Shown: piece after piece, positions 24,610 to 33,620 of the stretch
Position numbering within the stretch: the stretch's first letter is position 1
How the letters are laid out: every line of letters starts with the position of its first letter
Assembly (NCBI GenBank): GCA_050180895.1
Contig: JBFXDS010000004.1
Coordinates: forward strand, 310,001-374,000
Length of the DNA: 64,000 bases
Reading direction: 5' to 3'
From: JBGPEQ01 sp050180895
GTDB lineage: Bacteria; Pseudomonadota; Alphaproteobacteria; Dongiales; Dongiaceae
Notes under the pieces: generated by a model
Databases searched by the model: none
Told to the model about the DNA's origin: nothing
What the model saw: only the letters and a program-made list of their open reading frames with translations
Program-made: the position numbers and the translations under genes

Positions 24610-27600
24610 CTACTTGCTCGACCCCGGCAACGCCGTCGGCGGCGGAGGGGCGCCGCCCTCGCTGTCGAAGATATTGAACAGGCCGCGCAGGAATCCGGGC
24701 GCCAGCGCCGCCAGCGGGTTGACCGATATCTGCGGCTCATCGAGCGGACCGGTCGCATGATAGGTGGCGGCGAACATGCCTTCGCCTTCGCCGCCGCTGA
24801 GGATGAAGCCGATGACCGGGATGTCGTTGACGATGCTGTTGAGCGCATAGGCGGGCACGATCGTTCCCTCGATGTCGACCGCCTGCCGGTCGAAATCGAT
24901 GAAGCCGGTGCCGGTCAATCCGATCGACGGGCCGTGAGCGCGCGCCAGCTTGATGTCGAGCCGGCCATCGGTCCTGGTGAAGTCGCTCTCGAAGCGGTTG
25001 AACTGGAAGCCTTCGCCGGTCAGCACGTCGACGAAACCGGTGAGCGTCGCCAGGGTCAGCAGCCGCGCCAGCACGGAGGCGCGGACGACGCGGAAATCGG
25101 CAATCTCCGCCTTGCCGACCAGCGGACGCCCGGGCGCCGCATCGTCGGCCTCGCCGGTGATGCTGAGCGTGCCGCCCTTCACCGTCTCCATGATGTCGAA
25201 GGCCCGGAGTGTCGCGCCTGCATCCGGCGAGGCGACCGACAGCCGATGGCGCCCGCCTACCGGCTCGTAGCGGACCGACAGCGGCGCCGCTTCCGGCAGC
25301 GTCGCGTCGAGCACGATCTCCTCCCAATACTGCCCGTCATGGCGCAGCGACACCGACACGTTGTCGAGGCTGCGATTCTCGCCCAGATGCACGCGGCTCA
25401 GCCTGGCGGCGCGCAGGGTGAACGGCGGGGTGCTGTCGTCCGCCGCCGCGTCGCTGCCCTTGACGATCGGCTGCGCGTCGATCTCGCCGCCGGCGATCAC
25501 GATGTCGGCGCGCCGGCCAGCGAACGCGATCTTCACGCCCCTGAGGTCGGTGCGGCCGAGACGCAGCTCCGTGAATTCGACTCCGCCGAGGCCGCCCTTG
25601 TCGTCGAAGCGCGCAGCGCCCGTCGCTGAGAGGTCTCCAGCGACGACGGAGAAATCTGGGATCGTGCGCACCCGCTCGCCCGCGAGGTTGAGCGCGACAT
25701 AGGCGTCGCCAGGCGTTCCCGCCGGCTTCGTCCAGCCAAGGGTGGGGATCGCCAGCGCCGCCTCGGCCAGCTTGAGTTTCAGCTCGACCGTGGCGCGCTC
25801 TTTCGGCAGGCGCGTGTAGGTGACCGCCACATCGACCGGCCCGTCGACATAGGGACGGTAATCGTAGCCCATGGCGGCCCGCTGCGCGGCACCGAACCGG
25901 CCGGACGCGGCGATGCGCCGCGTGAACTTGCCGGCGCCGAAATTCTCTTGCCAACGAAACTCGATGGGAGCGCCGCCGAACTTGCCCGTCCCCGCCAGCG
26001 TCATGCCCGCGCTATCCAGCCCCAGCTTGGCCGCGCCGCCGCTCAGGTCTTGGCCGAGCATGGCCTGCTTCACGGTGGCGTCGGCGAGCTCCGCGCTCGC
26101 CGTCACCTCCACCTGGTCGAACGCCAGATCCTTTTCCGCGGGGAAGCGGAAGCCCAGCGTGGCCGTCGCCGTGCCCGCGACGTTGTCCAGGGCAATGCCG
26201 AGCTTGCCCGCGTATCCCAGCGGCGGATGGTCGAGGATTCTCAGCGTCTCGGCCAAGGGACCGCGCAGGCGGCCCTCGATGTCGATGATCTGGTCCGGCT
26301 CGTCCAGACCGCTGATGCGCAGGGTGCCGCTGTCGATCTCGATCCCCTGCACATGGCCGCTGGTGAAATCGATGTCGAACGTCCGGTGGGTGAAATGGGC
26401 AGTTCCGTCGGCGCCTTCCACCGGCGGCAGCGGATCGAGATAATGGACGGTCAGCCCACTGCCGGCGATGGTGCCCTCGAAGCGGTCGATGAGGGCCACG
26501 TCGGGATCGCCGCCCGGCATGGTCAGGCCAATGTCGGCCTCGACCCGATCCGCCGTCCCGGCGGGGATATGCGCGGCGATCCAGTTGCGCGGATTGGGCT
26601 TCACCTCCAGCGGCCAGTAGCGCGACAGCTCCCCGAGCGCGACGTTCTCTGCCGTCAGCTTGGCGACGATGCGCATGTCCGCGGCCGTGCCGGTGCCGGT
26701 GCCGGCATGGACGCCGTCGACGGTCCCGGCCATCGTCAGCCGCGGGCCCTCGAACTGAACGCTGGCCCTGGCCAGGGTCAGGCGGTCGGACGCCGGATCA
26801 TAGCTCGCTGCCAGGGCCAGGCTGCTGATCGGCAGCGGCGACTCGAAGACGTCCGGCATCGTCAGCGTCCCGGCACCACCGGCGAGGTCGAACGTCGTGC
26901 TGCCGATGCGACCGTCCAGGTCCATCGTCGAGGTGAGCTTGCCGTCGAGCGTGATGTCGGCGCCGGCGAAACGCGACAGGACCGGATCGATCGCCGCCAG
27001 CGCGCTGGCCTGGACACCGGCCATGTCGGCCGTGAGGGCGACCCTTCGAGTCCCGGAGTCGTAGGCCACGGCCGCATCCAGCCTAGCCGGGTTGCCGAGC
27101 CGCTCGACCTCGAGCTCGAGCCGGCCGGAGATTCCCCGCGCGTCGCGCGCGAGTGCGATGTTCGCAGCCGGCGCATGCCAGGAAAACCCGGTCGTCCGGT
27201 CGATGAACGTGAGTTGACCATCGGTGATGGTCGCCCGCGTCAGATAGCCGGCGGGAAGCGACGGATCCGGCGGCGATAGCAGGGCTTCGAGGAAGCGCGC
27301 CGCCACCGGCGACGCCTCGTCGCTGGCCCGCGCGGGATCGTCCGACGCCGCCTGGACGAAGCGGAAGTGGCCGTCCGCCTCGCGCACGATGAAGAGGCGC
27401 GGCCCGAAGACCTCGATGGCGGTCGGCGCCACCATCCGATGCAGGGCGAGGGCCCGCGCGCTGAGCGTGAGCGAGAGCGCGGGGATCGCGGCGATCGTCC
27501 GGCCGCCGGCATCCTGCATGCGTACGCCCGTCGCGCGCAGATCGAACGTGCGTTCCCAACCACCCCAGCTCAACACCGTATCCGCGATCGTCACCTGGAA

Positions 27601-27768
27601 CGAGCCGTCCGCCGGCGTCAGCGCGTCGACAAGATAGGGCGTGAGGAAGGTAAGGCGGACCGGCTCATCCTGGCTCAGCCGCCAGGCCGCGATTCCCCCG
27701 AGCACGAAGAATCCGGCCAGTACGGCTGCCAGAACCTCCAGCAGCAGTCGCGACGACCGGCGGATCAC
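24610..27768 (-). CDS. Giant YhdP/AsmA-like envelope protein (DUF3971 type)
   Basis: About 1052 residues from the GTG at 27768, anchored by one N-terminal span (LLLEVLAAVLAGFFVLGGIAAW), the rest periplasmic. AsmA-superfamily proteins of this size form long beta-rich lipid-transport bridges between inner and outer membranes. Seen are repeated amphipathic beta segments, a central RYWPLEVKPNPRNWIAAHIP motif typical of the DUF3971 group, and a C-terminal region with GFVDVLTGEGFQFNRFESDFT, then LTGTGFIDFDRQAVDIEGTIVP. An ATG at 27864 is also in frame, but it overlaps the glnE start. The C-terminus is Pro-rich. Precise cargo not known. Confidence 0.8.
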   Translation of the reverse strand: MIRRSSRLLLEVLAAVLAGFFVLGGIAAWRLSQDEPVRLTFLTPYLVDALTPADGSFQVTIADTVLSWGGWERTFDLRATGVRMQDAGGRTIAAIPALSLTLSARALALHRMVAPTAIEVFGPRLFIVREADGHFRFVQAASDDPARASDEASPVAARFLEALLSPPDPSLPAGYLTRATITDGQLTFIDRTTGFSWHAPAANIALARDARGISGRLELEVERLGNPARLDAAVAYDSGTRRVALTADMAGVQASALAAIDPVLSRFAGADITLDGKLTSTMDLDGRIGSTTFDLAGGAGTLTMPDVFESPLPISSLALAASYDPASDRLTLARASVQFEGPRLTMAGTVDGVHAGTGTGTAADMRIVAKLTAENVALGELSRYWPLEVKPNPRNWIAAHIPAGTADRVEADIGLTMPGGDPDVALIDRFEGTIAGSGLTVHYLDPLPPVEGADGTAHFTHRTFDIDFTSGHVQGIEIDSGTLRISGLDEPDQIIDIEGRLRGPLAETLRILDHPPLGYAGKLGIALDNVAGTATATLGFRFPAEKDLAFDQVEVTASAELADATVKQAMLGQDLSGGAAKLGLDSAGMTLAGTGKFGGAPIEFRWQENFGAGKFTRRIAASGRFGAAQRAAMGYDYRPYVDGPVDVAVTYTRLPKERATVELKLKLAEAALAIPTLGWTKPAGTPGDAYVALNLAGERVRTIPDFSVVAGDLSATGAARFDDKGGLGGVEFTELRLGRTDLRGVKIAFAGRRADIVIAGGEIDAQPIVKGSDAAADDSTPPFTLRAARLSRVHLGENRSLDNVSVSLRHDGQYWEEIVLDATLPEAAPLSVRYEPVGGRHRLSVASPDAGATLRAFDIMETVKGGTLSITGEADDAAPGRPLVGKAEIADFRVVRASVLARLLTLATLTGFVDVLTGEGFQFNRFESDFTRTDGRLDIKLARAHGPSIGLTGTGFIDFDRQAVDIEGTIVPAYALNSIVNDIPVIGFILSGGEGEGMFAATYHATGPLDEPQISVNPLAALAPGFLRGLFNIFDSEGGAPPPPTALPGSSK

Positions 27769-27855
27769 GACGACCGGTCTTCCGCGGCGGCTGTCGCCGA
27801 CGCCGCCGCCTGTGGTAAGGCAATCGCTGAGTCCGGCACGGAGCGGCGTCGCAGC

Positions 27856-30828
27856 ATGTTCCATTCACCCCTTGTCATCACCCCGGCTCGGCTGCCGCGG
27901 CCCGGCGATGACGAACGCGCAAGGCGCGGCCTCGACCGCTGGCGCGAAGAGGCCGGCCAATGCGAGGATCTCAGCCTCGCCGCCTTCGCGACGGCATTCG
28001 CCGACGATCCGGCCGGGCGCGCGCTGCTCGAGGCCGTGTTTGGCAACAGCCCCTTCCTCGGCCGCTGCCTGCTTCTCGAGATGGCTGCCGTCGCTCGTCT
28101 TGTAGACCATGGCGCCGATGCTGTCTTCCGCGAAGTGGTGAACGCCGTTCACCAGGCCGCGGCCGTCGATGGCGACAACAACAGGCTGATGCAGGCGTTG
28201 CGCGCCGCGCGCCGGCGCGCCGCTCTGGTCATCGCTGTGGCCGATATCGCCGGTCTCTGGTCGCTCGACCAGGTCACCGCCGCCCTCAGTGCCTTCGCCG
28301 ATGCCTGCATCGGCGTCGCCGCCGCCCACCTGCTGCGCCGCGCCGCCGAGGCCGGCGACCTCGCCCTGCCATCGATCCAGGATCCGGCGCGCGGCTCCGG
28401 CCTCGTCATTCTCGCCATGGGCAAGCTCGGCGCCTGCGAGCTTAACTATTCGAGCGATATCGACCTCATCGTCCTCTACGACCGCGAGAAGGTCGACTAT
28501 CGCGGCAGCCGCAGCCTGCAGGATTTTTTCGTCCGCCTCGCCCGCGACCTGCTGCGCCTCCTGCAGGAGCGCACCGACGACGGCTATGTCTTCCGCACCG
28601 ATCTGCGGCTGCGCCCCGATCCCGCGTCGACGCCGCTCGCCCTGTCGGTGGCCGCCGCCGAGACCTACTACGAAGGCATGGGCCAGAACTGGGAGCGCGC
28701 GGCGATGATCAAGGCGCGCGCGGTCGCCGGAGACATCGCGGCCGGCGAGTTGTTCCTGCGCCGCCTGCGCCCCTTCGTCTGGCGCAAGCACCTCGACTTC
28801 GCCGCCATCCAGGACATCCACTCGATCAAGCGGCAGATCCACGCGGTCAAGGGCCACCGCGACATCGCCGTCGGCGGCCACAACATCAAGCTCGGCCGCG
28901 GCGGCATCCGCGAGATCGAGTTCTTCGCCCAGACCCAGCAGCTGATCTGGGGCGGCCGCAATCCGGCGCTGCGGCAGTCGCGCACCTGCGAGGCGATCCG
29001 CGCGCTGGTCGAGGCCGGACGCGTCGCCGGCCGGACGGCCGACGACATGATCGAGGCCTACCGTTTCCTGCGCCATGTCGAGCACCGCCTGCAGATGGTC
29101 GACGACCGGCAGACCCAGACCCTGCCGCCGGCCGGCCGCGAGCTCGACGCCTTCGCCCGCTTCGCCGGCTTCGCCGAGACGGAGGCGTTCGCCGCCGAGC
29201 TGCTGCGTCATCTCGGCAACGTCGAGGATCACTATGCCGAGCTGTTCGAGGAGGCACCGCCGCTCGGCGGCCCCGGCAACCTCGTCTTCACCGGCACCGA
29301 CAACGATCCCGAGACCGTCGCCACCATCGGCCGCCTGGGCTTCACCGACGGCGCTTCGATTTCCAACGTCATCCGAGGCTGGCATCACGGCCGCTACCGC
29401 GCCATGCGCAGCACCCGCGCGCGCGAGCTGCTGACGGAGATCACCCCGAAGCTGCTGGAGTCGCTGGCGGGCACCGCCCATCCCGACACCGCCTTCGCCC
29501 GCTTCGACGGTTTCCTCGCCCGCCTGCCGGCCGGCGTGCAGCTTTTCTCGCTGCTTCACGCCAACCCCGGTCTGCTCGACCTCATCGCCGAGATCATGGG
29601 CGGCGCGCCGCGGCTGGCCGAGCATTTGAGTCGCCACGCCTATCTGCTCGAGGCCGTGCTGGCGCGCGGCTTCTTCGATCCGCTGCCGCCGCTGGAGGCG
29701 CTGCGCGCCGAGCTGGACGAGGCGCTGCGCCAGGCCAACGACTTCCAGGACGTGCTGGACATCGTGCGCCGCTGGACCAAGGACCGCCAGTTCCAGGTCG
29801 GCGTGCGGGTGCTGCGCCAAGTTGCCGACGCGGATGACGCCGGCGCGCCGCTGGCCGACATCGCCGACGCCGCCGTCGCAGCGTTGCAGCCGCATGTCGA
29901 GCAGGAGTTCGCCCGCCAGCACGGCCGCCTGCCCGGCGACGGCATCGCCACTGTCGCGCTCGGCAAGCTCGGCAGCCGCGAGATGACGGTGACCTCGGAC
30001 CTCGACCTCATCTTCATCTACGACGTGCCGGCCGATGAGGCCTCCGTGGAGTCCTGGGACAGCCGTCTGTCCGACGGCGCCAAGCCGCTGGCGCCGATCC
30101 ACTACTATGCGCGGCTGGCGCAGCGCCTGATCAACGCCATCACCGCGCCGACCGGCGAGGGCCGCCTGTTCGAGGTCGACATGCGCCTGCGTCCCTCCGG
30201 CAGCCAGGGCGCCATCGCCTCCAGCATCGAGGGCTTCCGTCGCTACCAGGAGGAGAGCGCCTGGACCTGGGAGCATATGTCGCTGACGCGCGCGCGCGTC
30301 GTCGCCGGCGCCCCCGCGCTGGCGCGACGCATCGAGGAGGTACTGCGCGCGATCCTCGCCCGGCCGCGCGACCCGGCCAAGCTGGCCGCCGACGTGCGCG
30401 ACATGCGCCGGCGCATCGCCCAGCAATATCCCGGCGATCAGTTCTGGGACATCAAATACCGCCCCGGCGGCATGCTGGACGTCGAGTTCATCGCCCAGTT
30501 CCTGCAGCTCCGCCACGCCGCCGCCGATCCGCGGGTGCTGCATCCCAACACGACCGAGGCGCTGCGGCGCCTAGCCGCCGCAGCATACCTCGATTCCGCC
30601 GCAGCAATGGAGCTCATCGTCGCCGGCCACCTGTGGCATCGCCTGCTCGGCATGCTCCGCCTCACCGTCGGCGCCGGTCTCGACGACGACGCGCTCACCG
30701 ACGGTCTCGGCCGCACGCTCGCCGGCGCCGCCGGCGCCGGGGACATCGGCGTGCTGCGCACGCAGGTCGAGGCACACGCCGACCGGGTTCGTGCGCAGTT
30801 CGACCGGTTCGTCGACGACGGCTGCTGA
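27856..30828 (+). CDS. glnE: Bifunctional glutamine synthetase adenylyltransferase/adenylyl-removing enzyme
   Basis: Controls glutamine synthetase by adding or removing AMP at a Tyr in response to PII and glutamine. 990 residues. Two nucleotidyltransferase domains: the N-terminal (deadenylylase) has VILAMGKLGACELNYSSD then IDLIVLYD near residues 189-216, and the C-terminal (adenylylase) has LGSREMTVTSDLDLIFIYD. The central and final helical bundles follow the GlnE layout (ISNVIRGWHHGRYRAMRSTRARE; PGDQFWDIKYRPGGMLD). ATG 27856 was chosen as the first reasonable start; the frame is open from 27367 but that is antisense to the neighbour. The N-terminus overlaps the neighbour's alternative ATG by 9 bases. 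Confidence 0.95.
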   Translation: MFHSPLVITPARLPRPGDDERARRGLDRWREEAGQCEDLSLAAFATAFADDPAGRALLEAVFGNSPFLGRCLLLEMAAVARLVDHGADAVFREVVNAVHQAAAVDGDNNRLMQALRAARRRAALVIAVADIAGLWSLDQVTAALSAFADACIGVAAAHLLRRAAEAGDLALPSIQDPARGSGLVILAMGKLGACELNYSSDIDLIVLYDREKVDYRGSRSLQDFFVRLARDLLRLLQERTDDGYVFRTDLRLRPDPASTPLALSVAAAETYYEGMGQNWERAAMIKARAVAGDIAAGELFLRRLRPFVWRKHLDFAAIQDIHSIKRQIHAVKGHRDIAVGGHNIKLGRGGIREIEFFAQTQQLIWGGRNPALRQSRTCEAIRALVEAGRVAGRTADDMIEAYRFLRHVEHRLQMVDDRQTQTLPPAGRELDAFARFAGFAETEAFAAELLRHLGNVEDHYAELFEEAPPLGGPGNLVFTGTDNDPETVATIGRLGFTDGASISNVIRGWHHGRYRAMRSTRARELLTEITPKLLESLAGTAHPDTAFARFDGFLARLPAGVQLFSLLHANPGLLDLIAEIMGGAPRLAEHLSRHAYLLEAVLARGFFDPLPPLEALRAELDEALRQANDFQDVLDIVRRWTKDRQFQVGVRVLRQVADADDAGAPLADIADAAVAALQPHVEQEFARQHGRLPGDGIATVALGKLGSREMTVTSDLDLIFIYDVPADEASVESWDSRLSDGAKPLAPIHYYARLAQRLINAITAPTGEGRLFEVDMRLRPSGSQGAIASSIEGFRRYQEESAWTWEHMSLTRARVVAGAPALARRIEEVLRAILARPRDPAKLAADVRDMRRRIAQQYPGDQFWDIKYRPGGMLDVEFIAQFLQLRHAAADPRVLHPNTTEALRRLAAAAYLDSAAAMELIVAGHLWHRLLGMLRLTVGAGLDDDALTDGLGRTLAGAAGAGDIGVLRTQVEAHADRVRAQFDRFVDDGC

Positions 30829-30980
30829 CGCGACGAAACAATCGAAACGAACTCGCGGCTGACCGCAGCAACCGACCACGCGGAAATCCGGCTGGCTGTG
30901 CGCGGCGTCACAGACGGATACGGGCGGCAACCCTAAGTTCCGCCCAACGATTCAATAAACCGACGATTCGAGAGGATGTC

Positions 30981-31751
30981 ATGGCAGCCGCATTGATCGA
31001 GGATCCCCGCACGACGCTCTATCGCCAGAAACTCGCGGCGCTGCTGCGCCGGCCGTCCTGCCGCTGGATGTCCTTTGCGATCGGCACGGCGCCGATCCAC
31101 CGCAGCTTCTTCGCCGACGTGGCGGCCGCCGTCGAGGGCCTGCCGACCGGCGACGTGCGGCAGCAGAGCGGCGTCAGCCATCGCCAGGTGCAGTATGGCG
31201 TGCGCCTGCGCGTCGCCGTCGACCACGCCGCGTACGACCGCGAGCGCGACCTGCTGATCGTGCCGCCGGAAGGCGCGCTCGACTCGCTCGATGGCCAGAC
31301 CAGGCTGGTCAGCGCCTGCGTCCTTCTCGGCCTCGACCTCGAGGGGCGCGGCCATCAGTGGCTCGACAGCGAGTGCGCCGCCCGGATCGCCGGCCACCTC
31401 TACCGGCTCTACGAGACCGTCGCCGCCGATGCAACCGAGGCGGATCTGGCGGAAACGCTGCAGCGCTTGGCACCGCCGTCGCCGCAGGACAAGCCGTTCT
31501 TCGAGGTCGCCGCCGACATCCTGTACCATTGCCGCGCCACCTTGCGCGCCAACCTGCGCAGCCATCCGTTGCAGCCCGGCAGCTTCATGCGGATCGTGCG
31601 CACCAGCCAGCGCGCACGGCTGCACGATTCGCTGCTCGAAGGCGCCGGGCGCCGGGAGCGCGGCCCGCGCCGGCCGGCCGTCGGCGTCCTGCCCCGTGCC
31701 TCGCGGTTTCTGGCCCTCCAGGCGCTGCAGCCGGCGGCGCTGCACGCCTAG
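30981..31751 (+). CDS. Protein of unknown function, tandem paralog A
   Basis: 256 residues, soluble, no signal peptide. ATG follows an AGAGG site. I do not recognise a named family. It shares roughly half or more of its residues with the gene at 32093: YRQKLAALLRRPSCRW, SFAIG, FFADV, EGLPTG, QVQYGVRLRV, YDRERDLLIVPPE, DSLDGQTRLVSAC, QWLDSECAARIAGHLYRL and FLALQ. The middle pattern resembles the helix pair of HExxH metallopeptidase-like proteins (IVHEaxHAxxD ... NExxAAyiA), but reads LVSACVLLGLD with no His or Glu ligands, so any peptidase ancestry would be inactive. Unknown role. Confidence 0.8.
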   Translation: MAAALIEDPRTTLYRQKLAALLRRPSCRWMSFAIGTAPIHRSFFADVAAAVEGLPTGDVRQQSGVSHRQVQYGVRLRVAVDHAAYDRERDLLIVPPEGALDSLDGQTRLVSACVLLGLDLEGRGHQWLDSECAARIAGHLYRLYETVAADATEADLAETLQRLAPPSPQDKPFFEVAADILYHCRATLRANLRSHPLQPGSFMRIVRTSQRARLHDSLLEGAGRRERGPRRPAVGVLPRASRFLALQALQPAALHA

Positions 31752-32092
31752 CGGTCATCCTGTCTGCAGGGAGCGAGCGGCGCTCGGCCCTCACGCCAGC
31801 GGCGATCGAAGGGCCTCGCCCCGACTACCGCGAGTGAGCGCCGCTCATCCCTCATCGCCTGCGCGGTCGCATATTTGGGGTCAGAGATATTCCTTGTTGC
31901 GAATGCGGCGTGTGTTGCCGATTGTGGTTAAATTCCGAATGAAACCGGAACTGCCGATCGATTTCTCACGCGATAACCATCCTGCGATCTAGCGCGGCGC
32001 GCCGCTGCAGCTTACATTTCAAGGATCAACAAAGGTTCGGCGCGCTCGTCCGCGCAGGGCCGCAACGAACATAAGATGATTGGAGAGTTGTC
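31752..32092. other. Gap between the tandem paralogs
   Basis: 341 bases with no convincing gene. It holds a short TTTGGGGTCAGAGATATTCC stretch near 31875, of the kind seen beside IS200-like/REP-associated transposases, but no transposase is present. The segment from about 31900 to 31990 is lower in GC than its surroundings, as a promoter region or transferred scrap might be. A GGAGAG-type site precedes the start at 32093. Confidence 0.5.
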
Positions 32093-32878
32093 ATGGCAAC
32101 CGCATATATTGAGGAGCCTCGCGCCACGCGCTATCGCCAGCGTCTGGCGGCGCTGCTGCGCCGTCCCTCCTGCCGTTGGATCTCGTTCGCCATCGGCGCC
32201 GCACCCGTCCATCGCGACTTCTTCGCCGATACCGCTGCGTCCATCGAGGGCCTGCCGACCGGCGGCATCCGCGAGTGGAATGGAGTCAGCCGCCGGCAGG
32301 TCCAGTACGGCGTCCGCCTCCGCGTGCTCGACGGCGCCGGCCGCGCCACCTACGAGGCCGAGCGCGACCTGCTGGTGGTCCCGGAGGAGGCGGAGTTCGA
32401 CAGCCTCGACGGTCAGGCGCGGCTGATCGGCGCCTGCGTGCATGTCGGGTTGGCGATGAAGGGGCGCGATCTCCAGTGGCTCGACAGCGAATCCGCCGCC
32501 CGCATCGCCGGCCACCTCTACCGTCTGTTCGAGACCATCGCCGACGGCGATTCCGACGCCGAGGTCGCCGAGAAGCTGCAGCTTCTCGCACCGGACACGC
32601 CGCAGGAGCGGGAGTTCTACGATTCCGCCACCGAGATCCTGCAGCACCGGCGCGCCACCTGGCTCGCCAACATGCGCGTCCGTCATGCGCTCGAGCCCGG
32701 CAGCTTCATGAAGATCATCCGCGTCGACCGCCGCGACCGGCTGCACCGCCTGCTGCTGCAGGGCACCAGCCGCAAGGCGCCAGCGCCGGTACGGCCGAGT
32801 CCGGCAGCCAGCCGCGCCAAGCGCTTTCTGGCGCTGCAGGAACTGGAGCCGATGGCGCCGCCTCTCCTCCGCGCATAG
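32093..32878 (+). CDS. Protein of unknown function, tandem paralog B
   Basis: 261 residues, soluble, with a GGAGAG ribosome site. Closely related to the protein at 30981 along the full length, with the best-conserved blocks at the N-terminus (YRQRLAALLRRPSCRWISFAIG), the middle (YEAERDLLVVPEEAEFDSLDGQ then LDSESAARIAGHLYRL) and the C-terminus (PGSFMKIIR, RFLALQEL). At the candidate metal-site helix it reads GACVHVGLAMKG, with one His but no HExxH. Each copy has its own start region, and the 341-base gap between them suggests separate promoters rather than one tight operon. Function unknown. Confidence 0.8.
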   Translation: MATAYIEEPRATRYRQRLAALLRRPSCRWISFAIGAAPVHRDFFADTAASIEGLPTGGIREWNGVSRRQVQYGVRLRVLDGAGRATYEAERDLLVVPEEAEFDSLDGQARLIGACVHVGLAMKGRDLQWLDSESAARIAGHLYRLFETIADGDSDAEVAEKLQLLAPDTPQEREFYDSATEILQHRRATWLANMRVRHALEPGSFMKIIRVDRRDRLHRLLLQGTSRKAPAPVRPSPAASRAKRFLALQELEPMAPPLLRA

Positions 32879-32938
32879 ACGGCGCGGCGCCCAGGGAGCT
32901 GACGCGCCGCGGCGGCAGCGCCGCCGCGGCGCGACAGC

Positions 32939-33381
32939 TCAGACGGTTGGCGGCAACCGGGATAGAGCCGACCGCGAATCGGAACACCCCCAGCCACTTC
33001 CCCGCCCAAAGCCCCTCGCCCAGGAAACCGACACTGAACGGGGCGACGAGCAACCACGCTGAGCTTTGTCGATGGGCGCCACGCGGGCCGCGTCCGCGGT
33101 CTGCAGCGCGCGAAAATAGCAGAGCCACGACGCGCCGGTCGCTAGGCCCGACAGTATCAGGGAGGCATAGCCGCGCGGCGGGAACGCCGCGAGCGAATGG
33201 ATGTGGTCGGTCGCCGCGAGGAGGCCGCCGAGCGCCGCGACGATGACGGCGGTGCGGATGAAGGTGGCAAATCCGGATCGATGTCGGATACGCCGAGCTT
33301 GACAAAGATCGCCATCGGAGCCGCGAGGCCGGCGGAGAGCAATACCCATATCTGCCAGGGTGCGACCGCGGTTCTGAACAT
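32939..33381 (-). pseudogene. EamA/DMT-type transporter, frameshifted
   Basis: Starts FRTAVAPWQIWVLLSAGLAAPMAIFVKLG and VSDIDPD. After a one-base loss near 33277 it continues FATFIRTAVIVAALGGLLA, FPPRGYASLILSGLATGASW, LCYFRALQTADAARVAPIDK. It is again out of frame near 33060 before the closing span (LVAPFSVGFLGEGLWAGKWLG). The full product would be the short (about 140 residue) four-to-five-span EamA transporter. At least two indel zones point to a decayed gene. A sequencing cause is less likely but not excluded. Confidence 0.72.
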
Positions 33382-33620
33382 GGCTTCGACCACCCGCCGG
33401 CAAGATTGACGCGCGCGTCGACTGACAGCCGACCCCGGCAGCCCGGCAAAGGCAAGGCCGATCTGCCGCGTCGTGTCATACCACCGACCGTCCCGCGCTG
33501 CTCTATCCGGCATGGCGCAAGGCCGCGCACGGTGTATGATCGCGGCGGGAGGCGTGCCGCCCCTGCCTGTTTCCCGGCCGAGGCGCGGACGGTACGCTCT
33601 GCACGTCGCGGGGGGAACAG

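Noticed and set aside
27865..30543. 892-codon open frame antisense to glnE
   Set aside because: Codon-position GC shadow; the sense frame has all GlnE motifs, the antisense protein is Arg/Gly/Asp-rich with no fold or family resemblance.
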